This document shows, one piece after another, positions 18,352 through 27,360 of a stretch of 64,000 bases of DNA. The notes beneath the pieces are model-generated. The model had not been told where the DNA came from and did no database searches. It saw only the letters and a program-made list of their open reading frames with translations. The DNA is taken from contig CAYRFQ010000030.1 in NCBI GenBank assembly GCA_964423615.1, positions 21,862 through 85,861 of the forward strand, read 5' to 3'. This DNA is from CAYRFQ01 sp964423615. Lineage in GTDB: Bacteria; Planctomycetota; Planctomycetia; Gemmatales; Gemmataceae. The position numbers and the translations under genes are program-made. Within the stretch, counting starts at the first letter, position 1, and every line of letters starts with the position of its first letter.

Positions 18352-19566
18352 GTGAAGGTTTTATTTCTCAACACGACAGGCTCTCTCGGTGGTGCTGAAA
18401 GGGTCTTGCTTTCGATCTTGGCGGCTCTACGAGAGACGGAGTGTCGGCCTCACTTGTTGACGTTGGAGGAGGGGCCTTTGCTCTCTGCGGCGTCGGAATT
18501 GGGCGCGGAAATCGAGGTCCTCCCTTTACCTGAGGCAGTCGCCACGTTAGGCGATAGCCAGATGGCGAGCGGTTCGGAAAAGCGGAACTACTGGGGGTGG
18601 CTGTCTCGGATTGCGGCTGCGGTGCCGGCGGGTTTTCGTTTCTCGCAAGAGTTAGGACGACGTGTGCGTCAATTGAAGCCAGATGTGATTCATTCGAATG
18701 GAATCAAGACGCATTTGTTGACTGGATTGACAAGAACATCGGACATCCCTGTGGTCTGGCACGTTCACGACTTTTATGGTGCCCGCCCCCTGATTAAACG
18801 GATCTTGAAATACTCCGCCAAAGGGGTTCGTCGAGCAATTGCGATTTCGCAAGCCGTTGCAACGGACTTCGGTACGGTCTTACCGCGGATTCCTGTACGT
18901 GTGATCTACAACGCCATCGACGTGGATGAGTTTTGTCCCAAAGAAGGCGACGTGGGTTGGCTCGATCGAGAAGCTAGGTTCGATCCTCAGCCTGATGAAA
19001 CAATTCGAGTCGGCTTGGTCGCTACCTATGCGCGTTGGAAAGGGCAGGATGTTTTTCTCAAGGCAGCGTCGGCAGTGCGAGAACATCAGCCAAATTTACC
19101 TGTAAAGTTTTACGTGATAGGCGGACCAATTTACAAAACACAAGGGTCGCAGTTTTCCCAAGAAGAATTACGTCGGTTGGCTCAACAGCTGGGTATTTCG
19201 GATTGTGTAGGGTTTGTGAATTTCCAACCACGGCCGTCTCTTGCTTTCCAGGCATTGGATATTGTCGTGCACGCGAGTACCAAACCCGAGCCTTTCGGAT
19301 TGACGATTGTAGAAGCGATGGGTTGTGGTAAGGCTGTCATTGCGAGTGCCGAGGGGGGGGCGAGAGAGTTATTCCAAGCTGAGGAGGCCATTGGAGTTAC
19401 ACCGAGAGACCCGAAGGCCTTGCAAGAGGCCATCGTCCGGTTGGCCCAAAATCCTGAACTTCGTCGACGACAGGGAAAGCAAGCGCGACGAGCGGTTCTA
19501 GAAAGGTTTTCCCAAAACCGAATTGCCGCTGAGATCACAAACCTCTACGGTGAAATTCGGGTTTAG
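18352..19566 (+). CDS. GT4-family glycosyltransferase
   Basis: This 404-residue enzyme begins at GTG 18352 with VKVLFLNTTGSLGGAERVLLSIL, a textbook GT4 N-terminus. The C-terminal lobe has IRVGLVATYARWKGQDVFLKA and KPEPFGLTIVEAMGCGKAVIASAEGGARELF, containing the E-P-F-G-x-x-x-x-E donor motif. It ends in a helical segment (RQGKQARRAVLERFSQNRIAAEI). It is separated by only 18 bases from the upstream glycosyltransferase. The last 360 bases have a degenerate duplicate immediately downstream at 19771-20119, showing that this gene was the source or sister of a second, now decayed, copy. The acceptor sugar is unknown. Confidence 0.9.
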   Translation: MKVLFLNTTGSLGGAERVLLSILAALRETECRPHLLTLEEGPLLSAASELGAEIEVLPLPEAVATLGDSQMASGSEKRNYWGWLSRIAAAVPAGFRFSQELGRRVRQLKPDVIHSNGIKTHLLTGLTRTSDIPVVWHVHDFYGARPLIKRILKYSAKGVRRAIAISQAVATDFGTVLPRIPVRVIYNAIDVDEFCPKEGDVGWLDREARFDPQPDETIRVGLVATYARWKGQDVFLKAASAVREHQPNLPVKFYVIGGPIYKTQGSQFSQEELRRLAQQLGISDCVGFVNFQPRPSLAFQALDIVVHASTKPEPFGLTIVEAMGCGKAVIASAEGGARELFQAEEAIGVTPRDPKALQEAIVRLAQNPELRRRQGKQARRAVLERFSQNRIAAEITNLYGEIRV

Positions 19567-19770
19567 GTCTCTTGTGCCGGTGGATCAGAACTGAGACTTG
19601 TACTTACAATGGTGACATGATGTTAGCAACGCGTCAATTTCGCATGGGTGAGTGTTGACCGTATGAGCGGTCAAGAAAGCTGGCCAAAATCGATTTACGA
19701 TAACATCGCAGCCGTTTTGATTGGTGACTTGCTCAAGTGTTACCAGAAGGATCGAAGACCTCCGTTTTAT

Positions 19771-20119
19771 GTAGGGTTTGTGAATTTAGCATCTTGTCCG
19801 TCGCTTGGTTTCCAGGTACCGGACCTAGTATTGCCTGGGCGTCTCAACCCGGAGCGTTTGGACTCACGATTGTGGAAGCGATAAGCTGTGGCTGGGCGGT
19901 CATTGGGAGTGCCGAGGGCGGAGTTGCAGATAATTCCAAACTGATGAAACCATTGAAGTTACGACGAAATCTTAGAAAACCCGACGGTCCAAGGGGTCCA
20001 GAATCTCGAGGTCTGCGATCGGTTGCGAGATCAAAATGGATGACGATTTTTCGAAAGATTTTGCTGAAAATAGGTTGCCACTGAGTTGGCCAATTTCTAC
20101 GTTGAGGCTCGGATTCAAA
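19771..20119 (+). pseudogene. Decayed copy of the upstream glycosyltransferase 3' end
   Basis: From 19771 the DNA realigns with the preceding gene from 19207: GTAGGGTTTGTGAATTT is identical in both. The similarity continues through the donor-motif region, where the copy reads FGLTIVEAISCGWAVIGSAEGG against FGLTIVEAMGCGKAVIASAEGG in the parent. It ends near 20119 opposite the parental stop. The copy has lost its N-terminal three quarters and contains at least one frameshift between about 19828 and 19855, because the first part reads in one frame (VGFVNLASCPSLGFQ) and the later part in another. The stop codon region is also mutated. It is a remnant of a tandem duplication and not expected to be functional. 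Confidence 0.85.
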
Positions 20120-20181
20120 TTTACTGTATATCTAGATAGAAATGTGGATTTTTCCTCATACTTCGATTTGGACTAAGCGAT

Positions 20182-20210
20182 TTGTCCAAACCAAATCACT
20201 TGTTTATGTT
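20182..20210 (+). promoter_or_regulatory. Candidate sigma-70-type promoter
   Basis: TTGTCC (20182-20187) and TATGTT (20205-20210) match four of six consensus positions each and are separated by exactly 17 bases. They lie about 70 bases before the small secreted-protein gene at 20278. Planctomycete promoters are poorly defined, so this is tentative. Confidence 0.25.
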
Positions 20211-20277
20211 CTTGTACCTTATGGAATGGATCGAATCGTTTTCGCCCATTCGCCCCCCTAGAAAGGAGTTTTGAACG

Positions 20278-20565
20278 ATGAAGGTTGCGTTTTGGAAACG
20301 AGCTGGTGTGGCCATCCTTACCACTGTCGCTCTCGTTGCTGTTTTGGTCGCGTCTGTCAATCTCTTCGGTACCGGCGCTGACGCCGACACCGGAACCAAC
20401 AACCCAGCGTTGCACCTTGTGTATCCTGTTGCCAAAGCTGAAGCTGAGGCTAACGACGACCCAACTAGCGAGGAAGTTGTTCTCGAAAACTGGTTCTACA
20501 CGAACAAGAAAAAAGCTGGTGGCGGTGGGGACGGTGACGACGACGAAGACACTCCTATCAAGTAA
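20278..20565 (+). CDS. Small exported/membrane-anchored protein with acidic glycine-rich tail
   Basis: This 95-residue protein belongs to no family I recognise. Residues 1-10 are basic (KVAFWKR), and 11-31 form a hydrophobic helix (VAILTTVALVAVLVASVNLF) fit for a signal peptide or anchor. A Thr/Asp/Asn-rich segment with ALHLVYPVAKAEAEAND follows. The last 20 residues are KKKAGGGGDGDDDEDTPIK, a Lys cluster followed by Gly and a run of acids. The ribosome-binding site AAAGGAG is excellent and a strong terminator hairpin follows at 20601, so it looks like an independent, well-expressed unit. It could be a structural or peptide precursor protein. A role with the HTTM pair 3.6 kb downstream is speculative. 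Confidence 0.75.
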   Translation: MKVAFWKRAGVAILTTVALVAVLVASVNLFGTGADADTGTNNPALHLVYPVAKAEAEANDDPTSEEVVLENWFYTNKKKAGGGGDGDDDEDTPIK

Positions 20566-20600
20566 ACTGGTCTCTCCCAGGAAGATCGAATTAGAACGAT

Positions 20601-20636
20601 GGGGCCATCACCCGACGGTCGTTGGCCCCTTTCTTT
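20601..20636 (+). terminator. Rho-independent terminator
   Basis: GGGGCCA (20601-20607) pairs with TGGCCCC (20623-20629) around a 15-base loop and is followed by TTTCTTT. It lies 35 bases after the stop of the small exported-protein gene. Confidence 0.8.
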
Positions 20637-21173
20637 GCATTTGAACTTTCACTGCAATTTGCCACTGGTAGATTTCCATTCAAAGATTTCTTCGACACGT
20701 TTTCCATTCGCACATTGAATATTCTGCGACGATTTGACTCCGGAAGAGTCGGTCGGAAGTGAGGCAATAATGAACCTTCTGTAATCGAACCAGATTCGAG
20801 TCTGTGGCTTGCATTTCGGCTCGAGGGCAATCCAACTGAACCAATGCTGTTCCGATGACAGCGCGATTCCAGATCGAAAGACATTGCCTTGTGTACTTTG
20901 AGAGTCCAGAAACTTGTAGGCTGACCCTCCACACTCCAAAATGGAAGTAAAACTGGACGAAATCCCACTTTCCATTTTCTACATCTCGACAGCATCGGCT
21001 CGCCGAACGAATACACCAACTCCTCTAACATTTGCAAGCCACGGAGAAGACATGACTTTCTTTCGTTGGCTTCGCTGAAAGCAATAGGGTACACGATTGC
21101 AGTGGAGATGGCCTGCGGAACAAAGTGGCTAGGAGTTGGGAGTTTCATGTGACACCAGGAAAAGGCTGAGAAA
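20637..21173. other. Intergenic stretch with a doubtful minus-strand frame
   Basis: About 540 bases lie between the terminator and the polymerase-like gene. A minus-strand frame at 20649-20975 encodes 108 residues of protein-like composition (for example TRIWFDYRRFIIASLPTDSS), but its ATG is two codons after a stop and no ribosome-binding site is present. It could be a frameshifted relic and I do not call it as a gene. Confidence 0.4.
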
Positions 21174-23870
21174 ATGAGGCAGAAACTAGTTCGTGTAGTC
21201 CAAGGCGTCATGGAAGGCACTCTTTTGGTTCTGGTTTGTCTCTCACCTTGGGCTCTTGGGAGCATTCCACCCCTTTTTCACTTTTGCCTCTATGTTGGGT
21301 TAGGTGCTCTGTTGTTTTTGTGGGCCGTGCGAATGCTTGCCGAATGGCGTTTTCGGTGGGTTCACAGTCCGGTAGCCTTTTGTCTGGTGGGGCTGTTTCT
21401 TCTGGGTTTCTTCCAAACCATTCCTTTGTCGGACTCCTTGTTGGGTTGGCTTTCGCCAGCGACGGCAGAGTTCTATGCAGACTTTTTACCTGGTCAACGC
21501 GAAACATTCGCGGACGGAACGACTATTCCTCAAGTTGCCGAGGCGGGCCGGACGTTGAGTCTCTATCCCGGCGCAACGAAGCGGCTGTTAAGTTCGCTGT
21601 TGGCAATGCTTTTGTTGTTTGTAGTTGTTCGTAATAACATCACTTCTCCCCAGAGCCTGCGGCGTTTGAGCTTGGCCGTTGTGATCAACGGTTCGCTTAT
21701 GGGTCTGTTCGGAGTCATTCAATATTACACGACGGAGCGAGGAATAATCTACTGGGTCCTGCAATCGCGGGGTTCGGTGTTTGGCCCTTACATCAACAAA
21801 AATTTTTGTGCGTTCTACTTGAACTTGTGTATTGGGTTGGGCGTGGGCTGGTTCCTCTTCTGGTGGGAAAAGAAGCCGCAGCGTGCGGGCACTCAAGGAG
21901 CTGCAATGTCCCTGTTGCCCGGTGGTGTCAGACCATTGACGGCGCAGGGAGATCTGCTCAACAGGCCTGAGTTACTGGGAGTATGTTTGCTGCTAGCACT
22001 GATGATGGGGTGTGTAGTATTTAGCCAATCACGGGGCGGAACGTTGGCTCTGTTGTCTGGTACGGTGGTAGGCGGATTGTTGTTGGTCAAGGCGACGGGT
22101 CGTTGGACAAAACTTTTCCTGCCGTTGTTATTGTTGGCTCTGCTGCTTCCTGTCATTTTTTGGTTTGGTCTGGAGCAAGTCACAAATCGCTATTCTGGGT
22201 TATGGTCGGGTGAGGCGATGGACAACTCACGTTGGACGATTTGGTTCAACTCGTTGCGAGTCGGGAAGGACTACCCCTTGTTGGGTACGGGATATGGGAC
22301 GTTCGGGCAGGTGGAGCAGCTGGGGTGGCAAATTGGTCATCAAGGTGCGTCCAATCCGGTCTATGCTCACAATGAATACGTGGAAGCATTCGTAGAAGGG
22401 GGCGCGGTTAGGCTGTTCCTGAGTTTGCTAATCATTGGGCTGGGCTACCATTCGGGACTCCGAGCCATCGACCGGACGGCTGATTTACGGACGAGAGGAC
22501 TCGCGGTGGGATGCCTTTGGGCGTTCACCACGGTCGTGATCCACAGCGTCTTTAGTTTCGGTATTCACGCGCCAGCGAACGCCTTGTTGGCGACCGTCAT
22601 TTTGGCCCACCTCGGAGCGTTGGGGAGAACTCAGCCCGAATCAGTCGGCACGACCTCGGGTTCGTCAACCAAGAATATTGAGCGCGACCAAAACTCCAAC
22701 CAAACAGAAGAGTCCAAACCCGGCTTGGCTCTTGGTGGCCCTGTTCCTCTGGTGGCGTCAGCCGTTTTTCTTGTGTTGGGGTGGGTAATTTGCCTGAACG
22801 GTTGGAAATGGTATATGGGGGAGCGTTTCTACCTCGATGCTGTAGTGCGGGTGCAAAAGCAACTCACACCAGACTCCCACAAAGTCATCTCCTCCCTGAA
22901 AGGTGCCGTGGCCTGGGTACCACAGGAGGCCAATTGGCATGCATCCTTGGCCAGAAACTACCACATAGCGTATCGCGCAGATTCACGTCGGTGGAAAGAA
23001 CCTGTTGACTCCCGGAATGGCCTTCGAATGACGACATCTCTCGCGGCCTTGAGTTGCAGCGGACAGTCGCGTGTGTTTGTTGTTGCGGCCATCCTTGCGC
23101 GTTGGGAGAAGGCCTCCGAAGAAGCTAGAACCAAGGACAAGCAAGCTCGCGAAAAGTATCTGATTCCTGGCTTGAAACATTGCGTGTTGTCTCGTGATCT
23201 CTGCCCCCTTTTCAATGGACCGCATGTGATGATTGCCGCTTACCCCGAAGAGTTTGATCCCGTTGTTGCTCCCATCACCTATCTCGAGCGTGCTCGGAAA
23301 GTGCGGCCTGTCAATCCTGAGTTGTGGTACCTCAGTGGAGTCGAAGAAAACAAGGTCGGGCACAGGAACAAGGCGCTGGCTTGTTGGAAACGATCGCTCT
23401 TGTGTTCTGGTGAGTTCTGCGGCCGAATCGTGAAACAGTGTCAACAGATGGGATGCGACTCGAAAGAGGTGATGGCGCTTCTTCCTCCTGCTCCGCTCCT
23501 CATCGTCGAAGCTGGATTGACGCTTTATCCCGACGACCCAGAGAAGCAACAGCCTTTCTGGACCGAAGCTTTGGTTCACCTGAAGGATATTAAGGGGCCC
23601 AAAGCGGCCGAGTTATGGCACCTTAAGGGAAGAGCTCACGAGACATTGGGGCAAATTCCAGAGTCATTGCAAGCCTACAAGGCAGCTCTCACCCGAGACC
23701 GCCGTCAGCTGGAATGGCGCTATCATTATGTTAAGTTGCTTTTTGAGACCGAACGATACCCGCAAGCGAAAACGGAGGTCAAGATATTACTGCGTGGGGC
23801 TCGTCGCGATAGAAGGTTTGTAGCCTTGTATGATGACATCAAGCGGGCCATCAGAGAACGAGGAAGATAA
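21174..23870 (+). CDS. O-antigen ligase/polymerase-like membrane protein with C-terminal TPR region
   Basis: This 898-residue protein has an N-terminal half with about 11-12 hydrophobic helices and a C-terminal soluble half. The central loop region carries FGPYINKNFCAFYLNL, SQSRGGTLALLSG and LLGTGYGTFGQVEQLGW followed by YAHNEYVEAFVEGG. These are the Wzy_C/O-antigen ligase motifs, including the periplasmic Arg of SRGG and the HN-Y-x-E segment. After about residue 620 come TPR-like helical pairs (AELWHLKGRAHETLGQIPESLQAYKAAL). Ligase-TPR fusions of this size are known in planctomycetes and other exopolysaccharide loci. It probably ligates or polymerises lipid-linked glycan at the outer face of the inner membrane, with the TPR part recruiting partners. 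AGGAAAAGG precedes the ATG. Confidence 0.82.
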   Translation: MRQKLVRVVQGVMEGTLLVLVCLSPWALGSIPPLFHFCLYVGLGALLFLWAVRMLAEWRFRWVHSPVAFCLVGLFLLGFFQTIPLSDSLLGWLSPATAEFYADFLPGQRETFADGTTIPQVAEAGRTLSLYPGATKRLLSSLLAMLLLFVVVRNNITSPQSLRRLSLAVVINGSLMGLFGVIQYYTTERGIIYWVLQSRGSVFGPYINKNFCAFYLNLCIGLGVGWFLFWWEKKPQRAGTQGAAMSLLPGGVRPLTAQGDLLNRPELLGVCLLLALMMGCVVFSQSRGGTLALLSGTVVGGLLLVKATGRWTKLFLPLLLLALLLPVIFWFGLEQVTNRYSGLWSGEAMDNSRWTIWFNSLRVGKDYPLLGTGYGTFGQVEQLGWQIGHQGASNPVYAHNEYVEAFVEGGAVRLFLSLLIIGLGYHSGLRAIDRTADLRTRGLAVGCLWAFTTVVIHSVFSFGIHAPANALLATVILAHLGALGRTQPESVGTTSGSSTKNIERDQNSNQTEESKPGLALGGPVPLVASAVFLVLGWVICLNGWKWYMGERFYLDAVVRVQKQLTPDSHKVISSLKGAVAWVPQEANWHASLARNYHIAYRADSRRWKEPVDSRNGLRMTTSLAALSCSGQSRVFVVAAILARWEKASEEARTKDKQAREKYLIPGLKHCVLSRDLCPLFNGPHVMIAAYPEEFDPVVAPITYLERARKVRPVNPELWYLSGVEENKVGHRNKALACWKRSLLCSGEFCGRIVKQCQQMGCDSKEVMALLPPAPLLIVEAGLTLYPDDPEKQQPFWTEALVHLKDIKGPKAAELWHLKGRAHETLGQIPESLQAYKAALTRDRRQLEWRYHYVKLLFETERYPQAKTEVKILLRGARRDRRFVALYDDIKRAIRERGR

Positions 23871-24129
23871 GAAAATGTGGGGTTGATACGTTGGATGGTG
23901 TACCATCGCTCTTTGTCTATACCCTCGGACAAGATCGTACATGTCTTTTGTTGGTGTGCCGTCGCTAGGCGTTACCTTACCTTTTCACACCCCACAAAAA
24001 ATGGAATGGCATACATTTGGCCGCCTCTTTCCAATAGACAACTTTTCACCAGGCCGATCCAGGGAACTGTGTCCAATACAGTCGAAAAAGGACCTTCAGA
24101 ACGCGTTTGCAACCAATCGGAGGGGAGGA

Positions 24130-25029
24130 ATGTCCGAGAAAACCCCCACTAACTACTCGAAGTTGTTGACTACCGACGCCGAAAGCGATCGAGCTCACGC
24201 CACTTCTCAGCCATCAAGCACTTGCGATCCAACAAACAATCCCACTCCACCGAATTTTACCTGGCCGATGCGGTTGGGGATTGGGCTCCTCCTGTTCTAC
24301 ATTATCTTGCCAAGTATGTTAAGTGTCTTCCGCTACCAAGCCTGGACCAAGGCTTTCGGAATGCGTCCGAGGCCACTACTAACGGACCGAATCTATCAAT
24401 CGGCCAATTCGGTGTGGGAGTTTGGGAAGCCCTGGCCCTCGAAGAAAATCCGACGCAAAATCACTTCATCGGATCGAGCGGTGAAGTACGGCATTTGTTG
24501 GCTAGCCACGCGGTGCGACTTTCTCGAAGCGATCGTAGGGACCAACCAGAGTTGGCGGATGTTTTCGCCAAACGTGAACGCTGGAGGCGGTGTCGCCCGT
24601 ATTCGCTTACTTTATGCCGACAATTCCACGCAAGCCATCCGCTTGCTTTCTGACCCTCCTAACCTGACGCGATATTGTCATTTCGGTCGGAAAAGACTCC
24701 TGAGGGTCCACATGGCTATGTTGACCCGAGGCGACGTCCGACAAGGCTTCAGCAACTATCTCATGCACAAATACCCCACCAACAACGGTGGAGCAAAACT
24801 CACGAAGATTTACAGCTACCGCATCGACTACTTGTATCCGGAGCCAGGTGAGGATTACCGCCGCATCCTCAGTTCCCAAAACGGGCCAGACAACTGGGAT
24901 AAGGACGGACCAGTTTGGTGTTATGATGTAGAGAAACGCTGGCCTCGTGATCTCGACAAAACGGAGCGGAAGTCGATACAGGGCCAACTAGCGTTGGCCA
25001 AAGAACTTCCGGAGATTTGTTACCCTTGA
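24130..25029 (+). CDS. Single-pass membrane protein, SdpA/DUF5819-like partner of HTTM protein
   Basis: This 299-residue protein has a Thr/Pro-rich N-terminus and one transmembrane helix (RLGIGLLLFYIILPSMLSVF, about residues 46-65), then a soluble region. The soluble part contains the motif NQSWRMFSPN, followed by a beta-rich segment and a Tyr/Asp-rich C-terminus (RIDYLYPEPGEDYR). A W-x-(M/L)-F-x-P motif right after one transmembrane helix is characteristic of proteins encoded beside HTTM-domain genes, such as SdpA and DUF5819 proteins. That assignment is by motif and gene order, not by overall similarity. ATG 24130 has GGAGG six bases upstream, which fixes the start. The HTTM gene follows after 18 bases, indicating a two-gene operon. 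Confidence 0.65.
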   Translation: MSEKTPTNYSKLLTTDAESDRAHATSQPSSTCDPTNNPTPPNFTWPMRLGIGLLLFYIILPSMLSVFRYQAWTKAFGMRPRPLLTDRIYQSANSVWEFGKPWPSKKIRRKITSSDRAVKYGICWLATRCDFLEAIVGTNQSWRMFSPNVNAGGGVARIRLLYADNSTQAIRLLSDPPNLTRYCHFGRKRLLRVHMAMLTRGDVRQGFSNYLMHKYPTNNGGAKLTKIYSYRIDYLYPEPGEDYRRILSSQNGPDNWDKDGPVWCYDVEKRWPRDLDKTERKSIQGQLALAKELPEICYP

Positions 25030-25047
25030 GGACAGGAGACGGACGGG

Positions 25048-25977
25048 ATGAAGGACTACTCTGAGTTCTCGTTGTGGACGCGTTTTTGGCACCAACCCAT
25101 TCGAGCCGAGCGACTGGCCACGACACGAATCCTGTTGGCCCTGGCGCTATTGACCGACCAACTGTTCCAGTACCTCCCCTTCCTTTCGCTGTTTTTTGGG
25201 CCCGATGGAGTCGCGCCGGAAGGAACATACGACCAGTGGGTTTTGAGCAGATGGGGTTGGACAATTCTTATTTTTAATACTGACAACATGGCCATCGTCC
25301 AAACGTTCTTTTGGTCGTGGGTCGGTGTCACGGTATTGTTCTTAGTCGGTTGGCAAACACGCCTCATGAACGTCTGGGTGTGGTTCTTGACTTTGTGCTT
25401 TATCAACCGAAATCCGAGCTTGTGTAACTATGCCGACGATGCTGCAGCAGTCTTGATATTCTTGCTGTTGTTCATGCCTACAGGGCGTGCTTTCTCATTG
25501 GACGCGTATTTGCGGCGAAGGACCTACTCTGCCGATAATTTGGCTCCGCCGATGACCTCCGCTTGGCCGGTGCGTGTCCTGCAAATTCAGTTGTCTATGA
25601 TTTACTTCACGACGGGTTTGGCGAAACTTGTTCCAAGCGCGTGGGACGGGACTTGGTGGGACGGGACGTCACTTCACTATGTATTGAATGATACGACAAT
25701 GGGACGTTGGTCCTACGCCCAACTCCCTCTTCCCTTCTGGTTTACGGCACTACTCACGTACATTATTGTGTGGTGGGAAGCTCTCTTCATCCCGCTGGTC
25801 ATTTTTAAATATACGCGCTACTGGGCTCTGATATTTGGAATATTGCTGCACATCGGAATCTACGTGACCCTGGATGTGGGTTGGTTCAGTTGGTACATGA
25901 TCGCCTTTTACGGAGCGTGGATTCCAGATTCCTTCTGGAAAAAATGGTCTCCGTATCGGACGACATCGGGGGTTTGA
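25048..25977 (+). CDS. HTTM-domain (vitamin K-dependent carboxylase-like / SdpB-like) membrane protein
   Basis: This 309-residue polytopic protein has about six to seven hydrophobic helices. The pattern RLATTRILLALALLTDQLFQYLPFLSLFFGPDGVAP, INRNPSLCNYADDAAAVLIFLLLFMPTGRAFSLD, QLSMIYFTTGLAKL and the late LLHIGIYVTLDVGWFSWYMIAFYGAWI is diagnostic of the HTTM domain. This membrane fold is shared by gamma-glutamyl carboxylase and bacterial SdpB. The bacterial members' activities are mostly unknown; SdpB helps mature the SdpC toxin peptide in Bacillus. CAGGAGA precedes the ATG and the gene is coupled to the W-x-M-F-S-P partner upstream. No substrate or toxin gene directly follows, since the next 1.4 kb is gene-poor. 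Confidence 0.85.
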   Translation: MKDYSEFSLWTRFWHQPIRAERLATTRILLALALLTDQLFQYLPFLSLFFGPDGVAPEGTYDQWVLSRWGWTILIFNTDNMAIVQTFFWSWVGVTVLFLVGWQTRLMNVWVWFLTLCFINRNPSLCNYADDAAAVLIFLLLFMPTGRAFSLDAYLRRRTYSADNLAPPMTSAWPVRVLQIQLSMIYFTTGLAKLVPSAWDGTWWDGTSLHYVLNDTTMGRWSYAQLPLPFWFTALLTYIIVWWEALFIPLVIFKYTRYWALIFGILLHIGIYVTLDVGWFSWYMIAFYGAWIPDSFWKKWSPYRTTSGV

Positions 25978-27360
25978 GGCCGTGTAAACCGCGTTGCTTT
26001 TGAGACCGAACCTTTTGACCATCCCAGCCCATTTCCCTTATTGAGAACTGTACCTGCTACTTTCAGACAAAGATAGGCGGACGGCACACGGAGTGTGGTG
26101 CCTGCTACTTGAACCTCGCAGTTCTTAGTAGGAAGAGCAGAGAGAGCTCCAAGTCATTCCAACTGAGAGAAACGACAGAACCCCAAGAATTCGGAATTAA
26201 TGATTGCCTTGTTTTCAGAGGATGAAGTCGAACCGCAATCCAAACCAAAACCGCACAAAGAGAAATTGCGCGTTCCGAGTGTGTCTGCTCCTTTGGCTGC
26301 AGTGCGAACTACAGAACTTGTTCGACTCTTCCAGGCTGTGTTTATCTCTCCAAAGTATCCTACCTAGCAACCCTCAGGACTAGCTTCAGTTTACGTCCGC
26401 ATGACTCGCAGTGTAATCTCCGGATCAATATGTCAATCAAGACTTCGGACCAGAGTTGATATTCCGATAAGTGTTATCATCTTGGTTATGTGATTGCGAC
26501 GATAACAAACAAACGTTCTGGCTCGATGATACTCCGAGTGCAGATGTAACATCTGAGACAGCAGCTTTCCTCCAATCCAACTCCGTTGAAGCATTTCTTA
26601 AAAAAGTTTCTGAAATTATCTGGACGAAACAGTGACGCTCAATGTGAGAACTGTTAGTTGCGAGTTATGGCGTCTTCATGCAACTCTAATGATCCATTCG
26701 AGTATGTTGCTCCCGACGTATTTGTTTCTACATTAACAAGTTAGGGAACGTGATTGGTGATCTCGTCACCGTGACATGATTCTATTTCTATGGTGGAAGG
26801 GAAGTGGTGCGGCGAGTGCGTGATTTTTTATTGTCCAACTTTTTTTAGTGCGAGTGTTACTTGAATGCAGTCGATATGTGTAGTCCAGCGTTTCCCGATT
26901 GCCTTATGGAAGCAACAGTTATGTCACACGATGGCGTACACTGACATCGAAAACAAAATAGTGTGGCCATAGGAAAGAGGAAATTTTCGCAAGTTAACAA
27001 AACTTTCATAGTCATCCTATTTTTCAGTTTCTATCATGACATCGCAATGACATTTAGGGATTCAATAGAATCGTGCATGACTATGTGATTTTCACGTAGA
27101 TTCTGTGAAATTGTTGACTGTTTTCTACAGACTTGATTGGGCTTCGAGTTCATTCAGAAGCTAGATGCCAATTTGTAGTCGTCTCTCAAATTAGCACGCT
27201 ATTCTCTGACATGAATACAAGTGATACGCCTTGGTGTTGGATGCGAAGAGAGGATGTTTGCCACGTTGGTAAATAACTCTCGCTCATTGAGGGCTTCGTT
27301 GTGCAATGAACGCCCGCTATATTCTATTTTTTCCCGTCTTATTGAGGAAGGGTAACGTCC
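25978..27360. other. 1.4-kb AT-rich spacer with REP-like segment
   Basis: No convincing gene is present. At 26035-26110 there is a repetitive-looking piece: CTGCTACTT occurs twice, and GGCAC/GTGCC flank the ACGGAGTGTG loop near 26080-26100. A 55-codon plus-strand frame at 26200-26367 (MIALFSEDEVEPQSKPKPHK...) has protein-like composition but no good ribosome-binding site. The last 40 bases provide GAGGAAGGG, the ribosome-binding site of the beta-helix gene. Confidence 0.5.

Noticed and set aside
1..26000. Mobile element borders (IS or integrase) around the polysaccharide locus
   Set aside because: No transposase, integrase or terminal inverted repeat with target duplication could be recognised in the window.
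26200..26367. 55-codon frame in the long spacer as a definite gene
   Set aside because: Composition is protein-like, but no ribosome-binding site, promoter or conserved motif supports it; kept only as an observation.
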